A DNA stretch of 64,000 nucleotides from Annona cherimola (Eukaryota > Streptophyta > Magnoliopsida > Magnoliales > Annonaceae): assembly GCA_030490835.1 (NCBI GenBank), contig CM059972.1, forward strand, positions 5,300,264-5,364,263, read 5' to 3'. Below the pieces are notes generated by a model. That model saw only the letters and a list, made by a program, of their open reading frames with translations, did not search any database and was not told the DNA's origin. Made by a program: the position numbers and the translations under genes. The stretch's first letter is position 1, and every line of letters starts with the position of its first letter. Positions 1-9,897 of this stretch are shown here, in pieces.

Positions 1-393
1 CATTTCTCACTTCCCACCCCACCCCACCCCACCCCACCCCACCCCACAATTCCTATAACTTTCAAATTACCAAACGTAACCTAAATGTGTTAGAGGAGTT
101 CGAATTCTGTTAATTATGCTCGACAATGTCTTAATTTTTTAAATGACTTCCAGATATTGGACAGAAACCAGTCCCAAAGAAAATTTTCATCTTCCGTTTT
201 TTAAAAAAAAATTTGTTAATTTTTGGATATAATACTAATCATGTCTACATGTGGGTTTCTGAAGATAATTATTGCGCGTCCTTATATAATTTTTCAATTT
301 CTATTTAGTGAACCTTGCAATTTTTTCTTTTATGTTCTGTTTATAGGTTCTTGCATGATCGGGTGGGAATAGATTGTTGTCAGACCTTAGCAG
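1..393 (+). promoter_or_regulatory. Upstream region and probable 5' leader of the GAMYB gene
   Basis: AT-rich non-coding sequence in front of the GAMYB start. Bases 13-47 are a (CACCC)n-type microsatellite. A pyrimidine-rich stretch ending in TTTATAG near 345 could be the acceptor of a 5'-UTR intron, which is common in GAMYB genes, but no donor can be confirmed because the window starts here. A TAG in the GAMYB frame at 388-390 excludes an upstream in-frame start. Confidence 0.5.
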
Positions 394-3300
394 ATGGTCC
401 GTCCAGTAACGAATCATGTTGATGATGTTGTTGCCTCTAAAGATCATCAGTTCAATTCAGCATCTGCTGATGATGGTAGCTGCAGGGCAAGGTCTGGAGT
501 AGGAACCATTCTGAAGAAGGGCCCTTGGACTGCTGTGGAAGATGCTGTCCTGGTGGAATATGTTAAGCAACATGGGGAGGGTAATTGGAATGCAGTGCAG
601 AAGCACTCAGGGCTACAACGTTGTGGCAAAAGTTGCCGTTTGCGTTGGGCAAATCATTTAAGGCCAAATTTGAAAAAGGGAGCATTCACAGCAGAAGAAG
701 AGAACAAGATTGTTGAACTTCATGCCAAATGGGGAAACAAGTGGGCACGGATGGCTACGCAGGTTTTTTTCTTTTTCCATAATGTGAAATCTTGCTTCAA
801 ACATGTAGTATGATTTTTTAAGCTCTTAGAGTACTAGTATCCAATATTCCGAACTGAAGGTTCTCAACCAGAACCTTGATTTGAATACATAAAGCCTCAC
901 AATGCGTTGTGGGATTTGGGAAGTGGCAGCCCTGACGTACAGTTGCCACAAGGCAGCAACTCTTATCATTATGCCAGGACAATGGTGACCTTGTTTTTTC
1001 TGTTTCTTTTTTTGTTTTGAAGAGGACAATGGTGGCTTTAAGTTAATTTCTTTATTGCTGTTTTGCACCCAATCCTATTCAAGGTTGTGTTTTGCTTTTG
1101 GAATCTTTGATTTTATTGAGCAAACCTTTATATCTTTTAGAAATGTTGCAGTTGCTTGATTATCTAGTTTTAATCTTCAGTTATTTATCAATACTTTTCT
1201 GTATCTTTTTATATATGTGTCTTGATACATCTATTCATTGCTTTTTATGGCTAGAATCTTCCTCTGAAACATTTCTATTTTAAACTGGAACATGCATTGT
1301 CTCTGCAGTTTATCTGTGGGTGTGATGTTTGTTAACACCCTCAAGATGCCATTTGAAAGAGTCCAGAGACATACATATCCAAATAGTCCAGAGATTTTCT
1401 CGCAGAAAATGTAGCCTTGTTGGGATGCATGACTGATGATAATTTGTACTGCTGCTTAATGATATTTTTTGCTCCTGTTATTATTATAATTATTTTTAGT
1501 AGTAGCATTAGTAGTATTGGTGTATTTAGTTTTATTTTATTTGTGGATGATTTCCTTTTCATGCCTTCTTCTGATCCCCATTTCTGTTCATCTGGTTCTT
1601 CCTTCCATCTTTCAGCTACCAGGGCGTACTGATAATGAGATAAAAAATTATTGGAATACTCGAGTTAAGAGGAGACTGCGTGCTGGTTTGCCACTTTACC
1701 CTCCTGGTATGCATTTGGAACCTGATGACGACAAACAGAATCAGAATCTTGTTGAGCGAAACCACAGTGAGGACCAATATCATGAACTCTTTCAGGCGAA
1801 CAACTATGACATTCCTGATGTTATCTTTGATAATTTGAAGGCCAATCTGGGGACTCTTTCTTACCCTCCAGTTCCCCCTGACATCACTATGAGTAACTGC
1901 ATCCTGTGGCATGGGTTACAACCTGCCCAAAATTACAGCTCCATGACACCCATGGGGCATCATGTGAAGCAACATCAAGAAGCAGAAACCTTTTTTCCTA
2001 GCTACCTCCGCAGTGCTGACAATGATTTTCCATCATTCAGCTTGCCCCATTGTAACAGCTATGCAAAATTCCAGCAGCCTATCCAGCCAGCCGTTCCCTC
2101 TGATTCTCTTAGCGAGAATGTGGCATCCTTTGAGGGTGGCGTAATTGGCAGCCATGCCCTTCTAAATGGCAATCACTCTACTTCGAAGCCTTTTCCTGTG
2201 ACTGAGAAGCTGGAGCTCCCTTCCATCCAACATCCAGAAGCTGGTTTTAGCCTCTTGGACGCTAATTTTACAACACATACCCTGCCACATCTTGTTCAAA
2301 CCATCCGGTCCTCTACGCAATCCTTGCAGACCCAATCGGATTGCCTTTCAGCCCAGGATATTGGGCTTTTGGAGGAAGTGCTTTACAATTCACAAGCACT
2401 GAGGAGTCCAAGTAATCATCCCTCGGTCTCAATTTCATCTAGCATGTCTGCTGATTGTGTCGACAATTCATTTTTGAAGCGATGCAAGATGGATTTGGTG
2501 CATGAATACAGTGACCCAAGCTCTCCTTTAGGCCATTCTGCTGGTTCGATCTTCAACACATCCACTACGATAAGTGGCAGCTCTTTCGATGACTCCATGG
2601 TTGCCAGTACATTGCCTGGTGAGCTTATTTGTTTCTGTCCAAACCTAGACCATCCAAATGACTTTTTTCGCTTTTCGTCTTCCCCCCACCCCCCGCCTTC
2701 TTCTTCTTCTCTTTTGTTCGTTAAAGTTCAACCTGTAAGTGGCACTGGGAATGCTTGAACCCGGACTAGCATATCAGCATCTGCTAGAAGGCATGATCTG
2801 ACACCAGTGGCAATGGTTTTACTTGACACAACACTTCTTGCAATGACTATATAGTAAGTAGGGTATGATCCCTTGTGTTTGAACTCGACTATGAGACATA
2901 AATGAGGAACTGGGTGATCGGCTCATTGCAGGATAATGAACATCATGTTGTGCATAACGGTATAAACATGAAATTTCTTTTTTCTTTTCTTAACCAAACA
3001 GTCAAAAATTCCTTTTTTCTGAAGCTAGCCAAAGCGGTTGGGTTTTTGTTTATTTATTGATGGTACTTGTAGTCAGTCCCTATGAGCTGGACTGTGTTTT
3101 GACTGTTTCTTGTTGTTTCTTTTTGTATTTATTCGACACGAATTTATTCTGCCTTCATTGACTATTGAGGATTTTTGGAAATTAAGTTGTAATATTTCAG
3201 ATACCATGAGCCGAGTATGGATTTCTTTAATGCTTGCTTGCTCATGTTTTCTGCCATCTGACATTCTACTGATATATCCTTTCCCTGGAGCCCTCATGGT

Positions 3301-3552
3301 TCTTATATATTGTTTCTTCCAGGCCTTGATGCAATAACCGAGACAGCAGATGAGGTTTCAACCTTAGACTGGGGAGAAGAGGGTATCCCTCCAAAGCTGG
3401 ATGCTTTACTTGATGCAAATTGGCTTGGGCAAATGAGTCTCATCAAAGAAGAACCAGCTGCCCACTCTGGCAGTGATTTCAGTAGCAACTATTACAGTCA
3501 CATGGTTGCTGAACCTGGACGGAGCACATATGATCATGAATGTGGTACTTAG
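394..3552 (+). CDS. GAMYB: GAMYB-like R2R3-MYB transcription factor
   Basis: Nuclear DNA-binding activator of the GAMYB/MYB33 group, known for gibberellin responses in aleurone and anther. Coding exons are 394-762, 1616-2618 and 3323-3552 (GT-AG introns), giving 533 residues, the usual family size. R2 lies at about residues 41-91 (KKGPWT...LRWANHLRP) and R3 at about 92-145 (LKKGAFT...LPGRTDNEIKNYWNTR). The first intron splits R3 just before LPGRTDN, the conserved GAMYB position. The C-terminal exon carries the acidic GAMYB motif LDWGEEGIPPKLDALLDANW. The start is fixed by an in-frame TAG six bases upstream. A miR159-like site lies in exon 2 at 2211-2231. The exon 2/3 region exists again as a dead duplicate at 13394-16353. 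The gene looks fully intact; orthology within GAMYB/MYB33/65 is not resolved. Confidence 0.93.
2211..2231 (+). promoter_or_regulatory. miR159 target site inside GAMYB exon 2
   Basis: The 21-nt stretch starting TGGAGCTCCCTTCC is close to the complement of plant miR159 and encodes the LELPSIQ peptide that marks the conserved miR159 site of GAMYB genes (about residues 322-328 here). This predicts post-transcriptional silencing of GAMYB by miR159, as in Arabidopsis MYB33/65 and cereal GAMYB. The duplicated GAMYB fragments farther right start downstream of this site and lack it. Confidence 0.88.
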
Positions 3553-4330
3553 CTTGGGTCACAAGAATAGCTTGCCCATCAAATACCAAATATCAAACCT
3601 TCATCGATACCTCCATGTTTGCAAGTTGCAATTTGTGATAGATTTGTCATCCCAGCAGCTGCTCTGTTCAGAGACCTTGCCTTCATCGATAAATGGCCGG
3701 GCGAGTGAGTAGGATGGCATGTATGTGTGTACTTCCTATATATACCCTGTTGATTTTGGTACATATTCTGCTCTTGCTGTCAGCTTGCGCTGCGTTGTTG
3801 TGGACATCATCTGTTTTCTGTATTCCGTCGCACTTACATTCTGTTGTGGTGGATTCGAGTCATTCTCTCAATGCTGTTCTGTTCTGCTCTGTTTCGACCT
3901 GATCTTCAGGACACAAAACATAAACAGAGGGAGGTGTTACCCGCACTGCACTAGAAGCGGGTGTTTCTTTTTATCATGTCATTGCATTTTTTTGACGTGG
4001 GACAAATCTGTTTATAGTGTGTTCTTTTAATACGCAGTCAGGTTGTCAATAAATCTGTTTGAGATAAGTAGCGGCTTTTGCTGGAGTTTTTCCTGCCGTC
4101 GTTGGCTAGAAAGACTTGGTTGCCGGTGTTATAAACTTGTTTGGTGTTATTTAATTTTGGACAGATTGGAGTGTCTCTAGTTTTTGGGATGCTGGTCTTC
4201 CTTTTGGATCATAGTAGTAAAATCCCTTCTCGCGGTTCTGTTTTGATTCTATGGCCTGGACAAGCATGGCATGACAGTGGGTGGATTCATAAAAAACGCA
4301 TCCGACGTTTGCGGCTACATCTGCGAACAT
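3553..4330 (+). other. GAMYB 3' UTR and flank (left copy of a duplication)
   Basis: Non-coding sequence after the GAMYB stop. It is strongly similar, with few indels, to 16354-17180, so it belongs to the left copy of the segmental duplication. No other gene is seen. Confidence 0.7.
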
Positions 4331-4660
4331 GTAAATTTTTTTTTAAAAAAAATTACCCCTTCATCTTCTAGCCTACTTATTATTATTATTATTCTATATT
4401 TTATTTATTTCTTCATATCTTTTTTGTAAATGTAATTTATCTTTTTTAATTTTGTTCCTTTAATTCTATTCATTATTTCTATCTCATAAAATGTTAAGCA
4501 TTTTCAAAAAATAGTAAAACTTTGTATATTAATTAATAAAGAATAACAGTTCTATAAAACAACAAAAATATTTGAAAAGGCATGTTTTATGGCCAGCTAA
4601 CAAGACCAGTAGGTGGTAAGCGCTGAATTTTTTTTTTTTAGCTTTTCATATTTTTCTGGG

Positions 4661-5059
4661 CTTTTTTCAAATATATTCACTACATTTGACTTTAATACAT
4701 GCCTACTACATTTTTAAATTTTCGGATATAACCACAAAATTTGTAGTGAGTTAATGCCGTTAGTTAATATGTGTAATTATTAATATTCCATAAAATTTTG
4801 GACATATTTAAAATTTTAAATGTCATAACTCAACAATGCACTAATTACACCTGAGCACTAAATTTGGTTTCTTTCTATTTTATTTTATTTTATTTTATAA
4901 TAGATATTTTAGGCATTTATAAAAATTTAACTGACAATTTTTAACGGAATTAACATTTTTGAGATTAATTGTAAATGCAATGGGTATATTTGAGATTTTA
5001 AAAATGTAGTGAGTATATTTAGAATTAGTGCTAAATGTAGTAGATATATTTGAAAAAAG
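4661..5059. mobile_element. MULE-like MITE with long terminal inverted repeats
   Basis: The left end CTTTTTTCAAATATATTCAC and the inverted right end CTTTTTTCAAATATATCTAC match, and the inverted arms continue for over 60 bp. The element is non-coding. It is absent at the equivalent point of the right duplicate (about 17530-17947), where a different MITE sits, so it inserted after the duplication. No clean target-site duplication was found because the flank is poly-T. Confidence 0.7.
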
Positions 5060-6069
5060 TTTTATTTTTTTGATGGGAGGGCCCATTTCTCTGTAATTGG
5101 GTTATATTTCCTTCATTTTTTAAGGTATGATGTAAAATTCAATCCATTTATTGTATTCGGTGAAGTTTTATCAAATGTGGGCTATGTTTGCTTAAAATTT
5201 GATATATTCATGCGTAAATTAAAAAAATGCTTAGATAAATTCACATGTGTATTAGAATATAATAACACTTTATAACATTATTTATCAATAATAAAAATTG
5301 ATATTTAGTATTAAATCGTTTTATTATGTTGATTTTATATATTTATAGATGTAATATACTATATTAATATGATGATATTAAATAAATAAAAGAGATTTTA
5401 TGATCATATAAATGATAATATATATAACAGATGAAATGAAGAAAGTTGCATAAAAGAAGGATTTTATAAAAGCAGAGCCTTGGTTGAACTTATTTCTTAG
5501 CAATAAATTGAATACTTATTTGGATAAGATGTAACTTATGAATATGCTCATTGCTATTTCTAAGGAAAGATACAATTTAGGATTATGAACTACAAAAGCT
5601 CAAAATATCACCTTTATTTTAAAAAACTATTTTCTCTTTGCCAAAACCAAGGTAGCCGACATGATCTTAAAGGAAAGTTAAGTGGTTGTTTAGCTATTCT
5701 TAATAATAAAAAAAAAGTGCATTTTGGAAAAGCTAGGGTAAGCAACTTTTCTCAAAAGCTCATTTTTTTTACTTTTATGATAACGAATAGAAAAAGTCGG
5801 TTCCATTTGCTATTGCCAAACACCCTTCATTGGAATCTGTGCGCAATTTTAAGTTGATGAAGTATTTAGTGCACATAATAAGTGGGCTAAGCAGACCTTA
5901 AGACTTTTTTTTGGCTTATTACTTTGTTGTAAAAGTTTGATGCACAATCCATTAGAAAAAACTACTCTTTAAGTTACTATACTTGATCTTGCCATTGAGG
6001 ATGTATCTGAGTGATAACTGTAGTGTCTCTGAAATAGAATGACTGCAAATCAAACTCTCTCAGCAGCGG
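5060..6069. other. Duplicated intergenic DNA, left copy
   Basis: AT-rich intergenic sequence colinear with 17948-19300 of the right copy, except that the right copy has gained a Tourist-like MITE at 18129-18409. Open reading frames here are short and not conserved between the copies. No gene is seen. Confidence 0.65.
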
Positions 6070-6138
6070 AGTAATTTTTAGGGGTGCATATAGGTCGTCT
6101 TTTACTCGGTCCGGGCCTGGTATCTATACCGGTACTAT

Positions 6139-6430
6139 AGGTGTGTTTGGTTACACATAAAACATGTCAATGGAAACTTTTCAATCAAAAACTTTTCACT
6201 TCCCATAACTACCTTATTTTTTAATTATTTTTTCACATTTTCCTACCTAAACAATCATACTTTTCAATCATTTTCACACGAATACCCATACAACCGCCCT
6301 ATATATTTTAACTTTATTCTCTTTACACATCATTATTACCCCTATCATATCACATCATTTTCTATCAACTTGAAAACTTCTACTCTGAAAAATTTTCATC
6401 AAAAAGTTTTACCTCCAACCAAACGCACCT
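6139..6430. mobile_element. Tourist-like MITE (family F1)
   Basis: Termini AGGTGTGTTTGG and CCAAACGCACCT are flanked by TAT. It is non-coding and about 290 bp. The same family, with GGTGTGTTTGG ends and TNA-type 3-bp target duplications typical of PIF/Harbinger MITEs, occurs about a dozen times in the window. Confidence 0.8.
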
Positions 6431-6949
6431 TATATATTCAAGTTCAAGTTTAACCCGGTACTATATATTCAAAGTTCAGTTAAAGCAGGTCGGCCGGGTT
6501 CAAAAAATGAGTTCCTGAATTTTAAAATAGCAATTTCGTAAAAATATAAGCTGATCAAAACACTATTTGTAATTGTTAAAAAAATTCAGCAGATTTAAAG
6601 AAAAGTTAGCATCGTTAAATCAATTCTTAGCAGATAAATTGTATATTACTCAAAACTGAGCTAATATATATCATAACCTAGTCAAAGTTAATTTAACTAC
6701 ATTCGAATTAAAAAAATTTTGCAAACAAAACTCATAATAACTCACAAACAGAAATATCTCTAATTTAAAAAATGAAAATAAGCGCAAATAGATATTTATT
6801 CTCGACAATTTGAAAAACTCAATCCCATGAAATTGAAAAGATGGGGCACGAAATAAAACTTAGTATAAATTGCCCTCTTGACCAAAGGAAACGTTCCTTA
6901 ATAACAAAGTTGACATTCTCGCCATAAGTTATAAAAGCCGATTGATCAT

Positions 6950-7411
6950 TTTAGACTGGTATAAAAATATAATTTTTATTTTTTCAAATTTTTTATATAT
7001 ATGTTAATCTAGTTATATTTAATTTATAAATTAAGTTTTTTATAATACCTATTCATGGAAAAGGGGCTCTAAGCGAACACGAATGATGAGGTGTCGAAGT
7101 GAAAGCCCCAGGAATTATTGAACGTAAATCTGTGCACGAACCTCTGCACACAGCGTTAAAAGCTGTGGATAGCCTGCTTCCCATAGGTCGTGGTCAACGA
7201 GAACTTATATATGAGGACTGACAAACTAGAAAAACGGCTATTACTATTTAAATTATTTAAAATGATTTAAATATTTTTATATTTAAAAATTTAAAATAAA
7301 TTTATACGCATACCTAAAAATAGTAAAATTTAATTTATATATTAAATATAATTAGATTAGCATATTTATAAAAAAATTTAAAAACAAAAAATATATTTTT
7401 GGACCGATTTG
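6950..7411. repeat. Inverted repeat (hairpin MITE arms) enclosing a mitochondrial fragment
   Basis: The left arm (about 6950-7040) and right arm (about 7325-7411) are reverse complements over some 85 bp with mismatches (for example ATGTTAATCTAGTTATATTT against its inverse in AAATATAATTAGATTAGCAT). The arm sequence resembles the hairpin MITE family at 19807, 33885 and 51435. The loop between the arms holds the atp1-derived stretch at 7063-7249. Confidence 0.6.
7063..7249 (+). pseudogene. atp1: Nuclear copy of a mitochondrial atp1 fragment (NUMT)
   Basis: One frame from about 7101 reads [16 protein letters not shown], followed by [16 protein letters not shown], the highly conserved region just before the P-loop of the mitochondrial F1-ATPase alpha subunit. 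DNA similarity continues past it (a degraded GACAAACTAGAAAAACGGCT stretch), but in-frame stops and an indel follow, so it is dead. It is only about 187 bp, far shorter than the roughly 1.5-kb gene. It lies in the loop of an inverted repeat within a hAT-like element. Identification rests on the protein motif recalled from the atp1 family. Confidence 0.82.
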
Positions 7412-8227
7412 AAATTGTTATATTCAATCTAGAAAGAAAAGTACTCATTAGAAAATATGTAATAAAGTTACCAATTAAAAAATGTAATAACCATCTAGGT
7501 GGCAACCCTGGTGTACGCATTGATGGCGCATGTGGTACACGCTAATGGCAAATATGCTGCTAACATGGTATCGAGTCTCGCCTGCTTTGGGCTAATTATG
7601 TAAGAGTTTTGTCTCTCAAGGTATTGGTGGAAGCTTGTGACCTCTATTTGAAAATTTGTCAGAATTATTTTAGAACTTGATTTTAATATTAGTTGAAGTA
7701 TAATGTAAATACACACCAAATAAAATATATATAACAAAGTTTTAGAAAAATATACTCTATTTTCAAGGAAACGACACTGGAGTGCAATATTTTTTTCTAC
7801 GCATGTAGAATGAAAAAATTGGTAAAGATATGCTTTAGTAGCTAAAAGATGTACTTATTTATTTATGTTATTAAGCATCCCTTTTATCAACAAAATTTTT
7901 AAAAATCATTCTATTTTCAAGGAAACAGTCTAAAAGTGCAACATTTTTCTATTCATGCATATATACACGAATTTTATTACTGTTTATATTTAATTTTTTC
8001 CGCCTGTGAACTTTTTGTCCAGAATGTCGCAATGCACAATACTTTTTTTTTTTTAATTGGTGTTTAAATGTACAATTCTTTTATGCACGAAGAATGTTTA
8101 GAATTTAACGGGGGCGTGCAACTCGGCTGCTTCAAGTGGCGTTGTGGGCGGGTTTGGCCGGTCCGAGGGTATTCCTGACCCGGTGCTAATATGCTCCGGG
8201 TAAAATCTGGTATACCAACATGTAAAC

Positions 8228-8681
8228 TAGGGGTGGGAATTGGGGCGGGTCGACCCGTGACCCGCCCCTGTTTAATACCGGGGCGGGATGGGTCGGTTTT
8301 TATGTTTTTAAAGAAAGACGGGTCGGGGCGGACCTACCTGCTGACCCGTTTTCTTATATTTCACATTAAAAAGAAAAACCTCATTCAATGCTAATGTTCA
8401 TATTTTATTTAATTATTTATATTTTATTTTGACGGAGTAGTAATAGATTTAAGCATATAGTAGTTAAATTTAATATAAATTTATTTTTATACTTGATAGT
8501 TTTATAAATTTTTAAAAACTTCTTACTTGACTCGCAGTTTTTATCCCTACCTGAAACCGACCCGAATTTTGTCCCGAAACCTAGTAGAAAAAAGTAAGGG
8601 TCAAACCGACTTTGTCCCGACCAAGTAAAAAATAAGTGTTAAACAAGATTTTTGAAAAGTAACGCCTCAATTCTCACCCCT
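8228..8681. mobile_element. hAT-like MITE nested in the 2.7-kb element
   Basis: Ends TAGGGGTGGGAATTG and, at the right, CAATTCTCACCCCT form a near-perfect inverted pair. The direct repeat CATGTAAAC flanks it (8219-8227 and 8682-8690). It is 454 bp and rich in GGGTCGACCCG-type GC motifs at its ends. A degraded relative is seen at about 34760-35320. Confidence 0.82.
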
Positions 8682-8904
8682 CATGTAAACCGGTACTTTT
8701 GGAAAAAAAATCCGAAACCAGATTTTCCCTAGTACTGGACCGGTCTAGGTCAGGTGAAACCCCGCCCGGTGTGCACCCGCAGTAATTTCGTAACAGTCTT
8801 TCCAAAGCTGTGAAGCTCACAATTTCTTCCTACTAATGAAAATTAAAAATATACTTGATTGTAATATCGTTATTCTATTGCATATAAGGAAAATTGAAAA
8901 AAAT

Positions 8905-8929
8905 TACTACATTCGATCTTAGCCAAAAG
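8905..8929 (-). other. Short stretch resembling the 5' end of U2 snRNA
   Basis: On the minus strand this 25-nt stretch matches the 5' region of plant U2 snRNA at 23 of 25 positions by my alignment from memory, including the unbroken core GATCTTAGCCAAAAG (plus-strand sense). It is far too short to be a gene, with no U2 body and no USE/TATA promoter seen. The right duplicate has a different sequence at this point. Confidence 0.35.
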
Positions 8930-9229
8930 CTTTTTCTCGCCTAAAATCTGTCATCCAAAGACTTCTCTTCCTTCGTAAATACTTTCACTTTTAATAATTT
9001 TTATATATTTTATATGATTATTTTATTTTTAATCATTTTTCATATATTTTTTATAATATCTTATTTATTTTAAATTTATTTGTGTACTTCTTATTATTAT
9101 GCCTACTATCACGTCACTTATCCCTTTTACAAATTTGCTAGCAGAAAACTTTTCGTTCAAAATAACGACTTTTTTAAAATCAAGCCAAGCACGCGGTGTA
9201 AACTTTCCGAGATAAACAAGCTAATCTTC

Positions 9230-9885
9230 GGCGGAAGCCATGAACCAGCTCTAGCAGGTAGCAACAACCCAGCGGGTTTACCGCCAGACCAAACAGGCCC
9301 CGATGCGCGTCCCAGACGCGACTGCGGTCTCTTGTCCTGTATTCTGCCTTCCCGATCATCTCTTTCTTCCATTATTTCTTCTCCTTAAGCCCCAGCTCCC
9401 AAATTTCAGCTTGTCCGTCTCCTTAAGCCCCAGCTCCCAATTTCAGCTACCTAGCTTCTACCACCGAATATCTGCTTTCAAAACCTCCATGTCTGCCGTA
9501 GGAGTTCAATCTCAGCGTTCTATTCCCCCATTCTCTACCCCACCGATGCAGACCTCCTTTATGAGGAGGAAATCCTCCGCAACCCCTTCAGCCTCAAGCA
9601 TTGGTTCCGCTATCTCATCTTCAAAAGGGATGCTCCCTTTGCAGCCCGCTCCATTGTGTCCTACGCGCTCTCTCTGGCAGCCACAAGCTCTGGCACGCCT
9701 ACCTCCATGAGCGCCTTGCCTCCGTTAAAGGCCTCCCAGTAACCCACTCCCTCTACTCCTCGCTCAACAACACCTTCGGGCGAGCCCTTGTTAACATGCA
9801 CAAGATGCCCTGGATTTGGATCATGTATCTGGAATCCCTGACCGAGCAGCGCCTTTTAACTCACACCCACCATGCCGTCGACCGC
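9230..9885 (+). pseudogene. Truncated SYF1 copy: promoter, leader and first ~130 codons
   Basis: It is colinear with the 5' end of the intact SYF1 gene at 20195-20885: same leader, same ATG context (9489 against 20459) and long runs of identity. A 1-bp deletion about 30 bases after the ATG and a roughly 10-bp deletion near 9655 shift the frame. A further in-frame TGA lies at 9892-9894. Similarity stops at about 9885 inside the codons for FDRALRALP, and the PPR gene begins 12-13 bp later. This is the right-hand end of the left duplication unit. It may still supply a promoter. Confidence 0.88.
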
Positions 9886-9897
9886 CGCCATTGAAGC

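Larger units (their letters stand above)
6078..8780. mobile_element. hAT-like non-autonomous element (composite, 2.7 kb)
   Basis: The block is missing from the right duplicate. It is flanked by the 8-bp direct repeat AGTAATTT (6070-6077 and 8781-8788), the hAT target-duplication length. Ends are imperfect inverted repeats, TTAGGGGTGCATATAGG and, inverted, GCGGGTGCACACCGGGC. GC-rich CCGG-type subterminal motifs occur near both ends. No transposase is visible. Nested inside are a Tourist-like MITE (6139-6430), an inverted repeat around an atp1 fragment (6950-7411) and a smaller hAT MITE (8228-8681). Confidence 0.65.

Noticed and set aside
1..47. CACCC repeat as a telomere-like or regulatory array
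   Set aside because: A simple microsatellite at the window edge; nothing supports a special role.
7495..7620. Sequence with GGTATCGAGTCTCGCC resembling a tRNA T-arm or retroelement primer site
   Set aside because: No cloverleaf can be formed and no LTR is visible on either side.
9601..9894. 97-codon SYF1-like frame that could be a mini-protein
   Set aside because: It is the frameshifted interior of the truncated SYF1 copy, lacks the family N-terminus in frame and ends where homology ends.
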